A stretch of 6,138 nt of DNA from Verrucomicrobia bacterium TMED56 (GTDB lineage: Bacteria; Verrucomicrobiota; Verrucomicrobiia; Opitutales; Seribacteraceae), in NCBI GenBank assembly GCA_002167265.1, contig NHDJ01000100.1:2758-8895 (forward strand), written 5' to 3'. The notes below the pieces were generated by a model that did no database searches, was not told the origin of the DNA, and saw only the letters and a program-made list of their open reading frames with translations. A program made the translations under genes and the position numbers. Below, piece after piece: positions 5,702-6,138 of the stretch; the stretch's first letter is position 1, and every line of letters starts with the position of its first letter.

Positions 5702-6138
5702 ATGACTGAAGTTTCCGAACAACCCCATAAGCCAACCGAATCAGATGAAGACAACTCATTAGATTCTAATGACGGCAAGAAAAGAAAAATGTTTGTAGGC
5801 CTTGACTTGGGCACTCTCCAGTCTTGCGTTCTTACCAAGCTAAGTAAGCCGGGCACGGGAGAGCATCATGGTGTTTGGATTCCCACAGTGGTTGGCTATC
5901 CTGAAGACGGCATTCTTGCTGGTATTCTTCCTGGTAACTCCAGGATGCTCCATGGAGATGAGGCTCTCGCAAACTCATTACATTTGAGATTGGTTCATCC
6001 ATTAAGCGACGGAGTTGTCTCTGACTTGGATGCAACCCGCTCATTCTTGAATTATGTAAGGGAAAAGGTTGACCCGGAGAGAAAGAGAGAAGTCTATTGT
6101 GTAATTGGAATACCTGCAGTTGCCGATGGCGAAGCCAA
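5702..6138 (+). CDS. Actin-like ATPase of the MreB/MamK type, N-terminal part; runs off the window
   Basis: The frame is open for 145 codons to the window edge. Residues 32-44 contain the phosphate-1 loop VGLDLGTLQSCVL of the actin/Hsp70 fold. HPLSDGVVSDLDATRSFL (99-116) matches the MreB/MamK pattern PL-x-DGV-x-D that follows the first subdomain, and VYCVIGIPA (131-139) matches the conserved strand leading to V-I-G-x-P in bacterial actins. The loop alone resembles DnaK (LGT..SCV), but the HPLSDGVVSD segment favours an actin. Such proteins polymerise with ATP into filaments that position cell-wall enzymes, organelles or DNA. Residues 1-29 form a hydrophilic acidic extension before the fold. 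Met30 (codon at 5789), preceded by a purine-rich AAGAAAAGAAAA, is an alternative start. Without the rest of the gene, MreB proper, MamK-like and plasmid-type actins cannot be separated. mreC and mreD are not visible. Confidence 0.8.
   Translation, partial: MTEVSEQPHKPTESDEDNSLDSNDGKKRKMFVGLDLGTLQSCVLTKLSKPGTGEHHGVWIPTVVGYPEDGILAGILPGNSRMLHGDEALANSLHLRLVHPLSDGVVSDLDATRSFLNYVREKVDPERKREVYCVIGIPAVADGEA

Noticed and set aside
5702..6138. DnaK/Hsp70-like chaperone as the identity of the right-edge gene
   Set aside because: The first loop fits both, but the HPLSDGVVSD segment and the V-I-G-I-P strand follow the bacterial actin pattern and not the Hsp70 pattern.
1..6138. CRISPR array, tRNA/rRNA gene, riboswitch, insertion sequence or prophage remnant
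   Set aside because: I saw no regularly spaced repeats, tRNA-like cloverleaf, transposase-like frame or terminal inverted repeats on either strand.

Overview
The window looks like chromosomal DNA of a moderately AT-rich, free-living bacterium. The best guess is Verrucomicrobiota, in the marine Opitutae/Puniceicoccales group. That rests on the Trp-rich C-terminal domain of the leftmost gene, which I recall from predicted secreted proteins of that group, and on the mix of a long-form leuA, a stand-alone CoaC-type flavoprotein and a MamK/MreB-like actin. No 16S gene or other phylogenetic marker is present, so this is inference. There are no tRNA or rRNA genes, insertion sequences, prophage genes or CRISPR arrays.

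Layout. At the left edge, on the minus strand, is a partial gene for a predicted exported protein. Its open frame (898 down to the window edge) and a plausible signal-peptide start (ATG at 948) lie in different frames, so it is either frameshifted or carries a sequence error. An AT-rich spacer with several short dyads follows. leuA (2829-1156, minus) has a likely intrinsic terminator overlapping its stop. It is divergent from a coaC-like flavoprotein gene (2924-3490, plus). The flavoprotein gene converges on a short hpf gene (3961-3611, minus), and a strong bidirectional terminator separates them. hpf is divergent from a rightward cluster of three genes: an RluA-family pseudouridine synthase (4118-4924), an unrecognised protein with a helical N-terminus and an acidic tail (4952-5623), and the first 145 codons of a bacterial actin-like ATPase (from 5702).

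Function. The left and middle genes are housekeeping and unrelated to one another: leucine biosynthesis, coenzyme A biosynthesis, ribosome hibernation and RNA modification. The part most likely to hold something undescribed is the right end. There an uncharacterised two-part protein (helical body, Glu-rich linker, short amphipathic C-terminal peptide) sits directly before an actin-like filament protein, as a filament partner or regulator might. Several start codons (leuA, coaC, hpf) have no Shine-Dalgarno sequence and have -10-like hexamers only 4-10 bases upstream, which suggests very short or absent leaders.
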